Below are positions 60,929 through 64,000 of a stretch of DNA of 64,000 nt, piece after piece. Position numbers and translations under genes: made by a program. Below the pieces are notes generated by a model. It searched no databases and was not told where the DNA came from. It was given only the letters and a program-made list of their open reading frames with translations. Numbering within the stretch: the first letter of the stretch is position 1; every line of letters starts with the position of its first letter. Origin of the DNA: Comamonadaceae bacterium PBBC1 (GTDB lineage: Bacteria; Pseudomonadota; Gammaproteobacteria; Burkholderiales; Burkholderiaceae_C); assembly GCA_002256145.1 (NCBI GenBank), contig NKIP01000005.1:65618-129617 (forward strand), read 5' to 3'.

Positions 60929-63900
60929 AGTCTCTATCCGCCGGCCTGTGTTGGCCGTGGTCATGTCCTTGCTGATTTTGCTCATTGGTGCCGTGAGCTT
61001 CAAAACGCTGTCGCTGCGTGAGTACCCCAAAATCGACGAGCCCACCGTCACCGTGACCACCCGCTATGTCGGCGCTTCGGCCGAAGTGGTGGAGTCGCAG
61101 GTCACCAAACCGCTGGAAGACTCGATTGCCGGCATTGATGCGGTGGATGTCATCACTTCCATCAGCCGCGCCGAGCAGTCGCAAATCACGGTGCGTTTTC
61201 GCCTCGAAAAAGACGCCGACACCGCCGCTGCCGAGGTCCGTGACCGCACTTCGCGCGTGCGCAACCGCTTGCCTCAGGCCATTGAAGAGCCGGTCATCGC
61301 CAAGGTGGAGGCCGATGCCTTTCCGGTGATTTGGCTGGCTTTTTCCAGCGACACGCTTGACGCCTTGCAAATCAACGACCTGGTCAACCGGGTGGTCAAA
61401 CCCCGCTTGCAAACCGTGACGGGTGTGGCCGATGTGCGCATTTACGGTGAGCGCAAATACGCCATGTTGGTGTCACTCGACCATGCCCGCCTGTCGTCTT
61501 TCAAGCTCACGCCGCAAGACGTTGAAGATGCGATCCGGCGAAGCAATCTGGAGTTGCCTGCGGGCCGCATCGAGTCCAGCAACCGAGAATTCAGTGTGTC
61601 TTCACAAACCGATTTGACCCGACCCGGGCAGTTTGGGGACATCGTGATCCGCACAGTGAACGGCTTTTCAGTCAAGCTGCGCGATGTGGCCCAAATCAAG
61701 GAAGATGCCGCCAATGACCGGAGCTTGGTGCGCCTGAATGGACGGCCTGCGATTTCTGCGGGTGTGATTCGCCAAGCGACAGCCAACCCGCTGGACTTGT
61801 CCAAAGGCGTGCGCGAGATGATTCCCCGCTTGCAGGCCGATTTGCCCGGCGACATCTCGATTGACGTGGCCAACGACAACTCGGTCTTCATCGACCGCTC
61901 CATCAAGAACGTGTTCCAGACCATTGTGGAGGCGGTGGTATTGGTGGGGTTGGTGATTTTTGTGTTCTTGCGCACCTTGCGGGCCTCGATCATCCCGATC
62001 ATCACCATTCCGGTCAGTTTGATCGGTGCGTTTGCCATGATGGCTTTGGCCGGTTTCACCATCAACACCCTGACCTTGCTGGCGCTGGTGCTGGCCATTG
62101 GCTTGGTGGTGGACGATGCCATTGTGGTGTTGGAAAACATTTACCGGCACATCGAAGAAGGACTGGACCCGTTTTCAGCGGCCATCAAGGGCGTGCGCGA
62201 GATCAGTTTTGCCGTCATCGCCATGACCTTGACGCTGGCTGCTGTGTTTGCACCCTTGGCCTTTACCCCGGGACGCACCGGCAAGCTGTTTGGTGAGTTT
62301 GCGTTGGCCTTGGCTGGAGCGGTGATTGTGTCTGGATTTGTGGCCTTGACGCTGGCGCCCATGTTGAGCGCCAAACTGCTGCGCCATAACCCCAACCCCA
62401 GCTGGTTTGACAGTTTCATGGAGCGCCAACTCACGGCTTTGTCGACGGGTTATGAAAATTTGTTGGGCTTCATCTTGACTCGCGCCCGTTGGGTGGTGGT
62501 GTTGGTGATGTTGGCTTCGGGGGTGGGCATTGCCATGATTTACCCCACCATGAAGCAGGAGCTCGCCCCGCTGGAGGACCGTGGTGTGATTTTGGCCACC
62601 GTGAACGCGCCCGATGGCTCCACACTGGAGTACACCGACCGCTATGCCCGTTCGCTCGAGAAGTTCGGACAGGCCTATCCCGAGTTCGACCGGATTTTTG
62701 CCAACATGGGCAACCCCACCGTGGGTCAAGGTTCGGTGGTTTATCGTGCGGTGGATTGGGACGAGCGCCAACGCACGACCCTGGAGATCGCGCGTGAGAT
62801 GGGTGGCAAGTTCAACAGCTTGCCTGGTGTGAATGCTTTTCCGATCACACCTCCTTCTTTGGGCCAAGGTTTCCGTGAGCGGCCTTTGAACTTCGTGATT
62901 CAGACCTCGGACAGCTATCAAAATCTGAACCAAATCACGCGCCTGTTGATGGACGAAGTGGCCAAAAACCCGGGCATTTTGTCACCCGATGTGGATTTGC
63001 GCCTGAACAAGCCCGAGTTGCGCATCGAAGTCGACCGCGTGAAAGCCGCAGAGCTGGGCGTGAGCATTGAGGTGGTGGCCAAAACCATCGAGACCATGTT
63101 GGGGGGCCGTGTGGTGACGCGCTACAAACGCGATGCCGAGCAGTACGACGTGATCGTGCAAACCTTGCCGTCAGCCCGCAACACGCCCGATGACATCGAC
63201 GTGATCCAGGTGCGGGGCCGCAACGACACCATGATCCCGCTGTCCAGTCTGGTGAAGGTGCGCGAGAGCGTGTCGCCGCGCGAGTTGAACCACTTTGGCC
63301 AGCGCCGCTCGGTGTCGATCACGGCCAACTTGTCGCCTGATTATTCATTGGGTGAAGCGATCCAGTTCATGGACGAAACTGCGGCCAAGGTGCTCAAGCC
63401 CGGTTACACCACCGAGCTGAACGGCACCTCGCGCGAATTCAAGAGCTCGCAGGGTGCTTTGGTGATTGTGTTCGTGCTGGCGCTGTTCTTCATTTTCCTG
63501 GTCTTGTCTGCACAGTTTGAGAGTTTCATCGATCCATTTGTGATCATGCTGTCCGTGCCTTTGTCCATGATTGGGGCCTTGCTGGCGCTCAAATACACGG
63601 GCGGCTCACTCAATGTGTACTCGCAAATCGGCCTGATCACCTTGGTGGGCTTGATCACCAAGCACGGCATTTTGATTGTGGAATTCACCAACCAGCTGCG
63701 AGAGCAAGGTATGGCCATGCAAGAGGCCCTCATCAAAGCCTCTGCGCAGCGTTTGCGTCCGATTTTGATGACCACCGGGGCCATGGTGTTGGGTGCAGTG
63801 CCCTTGGCCTTGGCCAAGGGTGCGGGCGCTGAAAGCCGCACGCAAATCGGCTGGGTGATCGTGGGCGGCATGAGCTTGGGCACCTTGTTGGCCATTTTTG

Positions 63901-63998
63901 TGGTGCCCACCATGTACTCTTTGCTGGCCCGCAACGCGGTGCCGGGACCCAACAAGGCGGTGGCGCATGAGGTACCGCCCGCGTCGGCTGTGCACTGA
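60915..63998 (+). CDS. RND-family inner-membrane efflux pump
   Basis: A 1027-residue proton-driven pump of the AcrB/MdtB class, complete in the window. It starts MQLAEVSIRRPVLAVVMSLLILLIG. Proton-relay residues are visible: the Asp pair in GLVVDDAIVVLENIYRH (TM4) and Lys in GLITKHGILIVEF (TM10). Two large periplasmic loops and about twelve TM helices are present. The ATG at 60915 is chosen because GAGG lies 7 bases upstream; a GTG at 60909 is also in frame. It overlaps the adaptor gene, so the two are translationally coupled. Confidence 0.96.
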   Translation: MQLAEVSIRRPVLAVVMSLLILLIGAVSFKTLSLREYPKIDEPTVTVTTRYVGASAEVVESQVTKPLEDSIAGIDAVDVITSISRAEQSQITVRFRLEKDADTAAAEVRDRTSRVRNRLPQAIEEPVIAKVEADAFPVIWLAFSSDTLDALQINDLVNRVVKPRLQTVTGVADVRIYGERKYAMLVSLDHARLSSFKLTPQDVEDAIRRSNLELPAGRIESSNREFSVSSQTDLTRPGQFGDIVIRTVNGFSVKLRDVAQIKEDAANDRSLVRLNGRPAISAGVIRQATANPLDLSKGVREMIPRLQADLPGDISIDVANDNSVFIDRSIKNVFQTIVEAVVLVGLVIFVFLRTLRASIIPIITIPVSLIGAFAMMALAGFTINTLTLLALVLAIGLVVDDAIVVLENIYRHIEEGLDPFSAAIKGVREISFAVIAMTLTLAAVFAPLAFTPGRTGKLFGEFALALAGAVIVSGFVALTLAPMLSAKLLRHNPNPSWFDSFMERQLTALSTGYENLLGFILTRARWVVVLVMLASGVGIAMIYPTMKQELAPLEDRGVILATVNAPDGSTLEYTDRYARSLEKFGQAYPEFDRIFANMGNPTVGQGSVVYRAVDWDERQRTTLEIAREMGGKFNSLPGVNAFPITPPSLGQGFRERPLNFVIQTSDSYQNLNQITRLLMDEVAKNPGILSPDVDLRLNKPELRIEVDRVKAAELGVSIEVVAKTIETMLGGRVVTRYKRDAEQYDVIVQTLPSARNTPDDIDVIQVRGRNDTMIPLSSLVKVRESVSPRELNHFGQRRSVSITANLSPDYSLGEAIQFMDETAAKVLKPGYTTELNGTSREFKSSQGALVIVFVLALFFIFLVLSAQFESFIDPFVIMLSVPLSMIGALLALKYTGGSLNVYSQIGLITLVGLITKHGILIVEFTNQLREQGMAMQEALIKASAQRLRPILMTTGAMVLGAVPLALAKGAGAESRTQIGWVIVGGMSLGTLLAIFVVPTMYSLLARNAVPGPNKAVAHEVPPASAVH

Positions 63999-64000
63999 TC

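Overview
The window looks like chromosome of a GC-rich betaproteobacterium, most likely Burkholderiales and Comamonadaceae-like. The evidence is gene content and order: trxA-rho-rpmE, an SRP RNA next to dnaX-ybaB-recR, and gloB-methyltransferase-rnhA. I saw no tRNA, rRNA, CRISPR array, transposase or integrase. Left flank (1-8 kb): the start of rpmE at the edge, rho, trxA with a clear intrinsic terminator, a YhiN-type flavoprotein, a small unknown gene, and a two-component pair. The histidine kinase (7TM-like and PAS) and the NarL-type regulator converge and overlap at their 3' ends.

Centre (6.2-50.9 kb): one large surface-adhesion locus. Reading leftward from about 34.5 kb, an apparent operon encodes a Pro/Ala-rich exported protein, a SapC-family protein, a giant 8149-residue filamentous adhesin of the two-partner-secretion (TpsA, LktA-like) type, a small lipoprotein, a parvulin-type peptidyl-prolyl isomerase, and then, 28 bases on, the NarL-type regulator. 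Reading rightward from 34.65 kb are three tandem paralogous pilins and a hairpin terminator. These are followed by a tightly overlapping MSHA-like type IV pilus operon (mshI-, E-, G-, O/K-, J-, K-, L-, M- and N-like genes and a fourth pilin). The last gene of that operon is the TpsB outer-membrane transporter expected to export the giant adhesin. The adhesin's exporter is therefore coupled to pilus-assembly genes, and the adhesin itself is on the opposite strand. This arrangement is the main candidate for an undescribed integrated system.

The adhesin has several repeat scales: about twelve 118-residue units near the C-terminus (period 354 nt, with two 477-nt variants inside a 1542-nt higher-order duplication), three 330-residue units (period 990 nt) nearer the N-terminus, two Ig-like segments, and one less repetitive region that holds the only cysteines I noticed.

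Right flank (51-64 kb): an AT-rich gene-free stretch with a DnaA-box match and a strong-looking promoter, the 4.5S SRP RNA gene (minus strand), dnaX with an A9 slippage run that would give a gamma-like short form, ybaB, recR, a periplasmic-binding-type protein, mltD and gloB (minus strand), a SAM methyltransferase, rnhA, and an RND efflux pair (fusion protein and complete inner-membrane pump). No outer-membrane channel gene for the pump lies inside the window.
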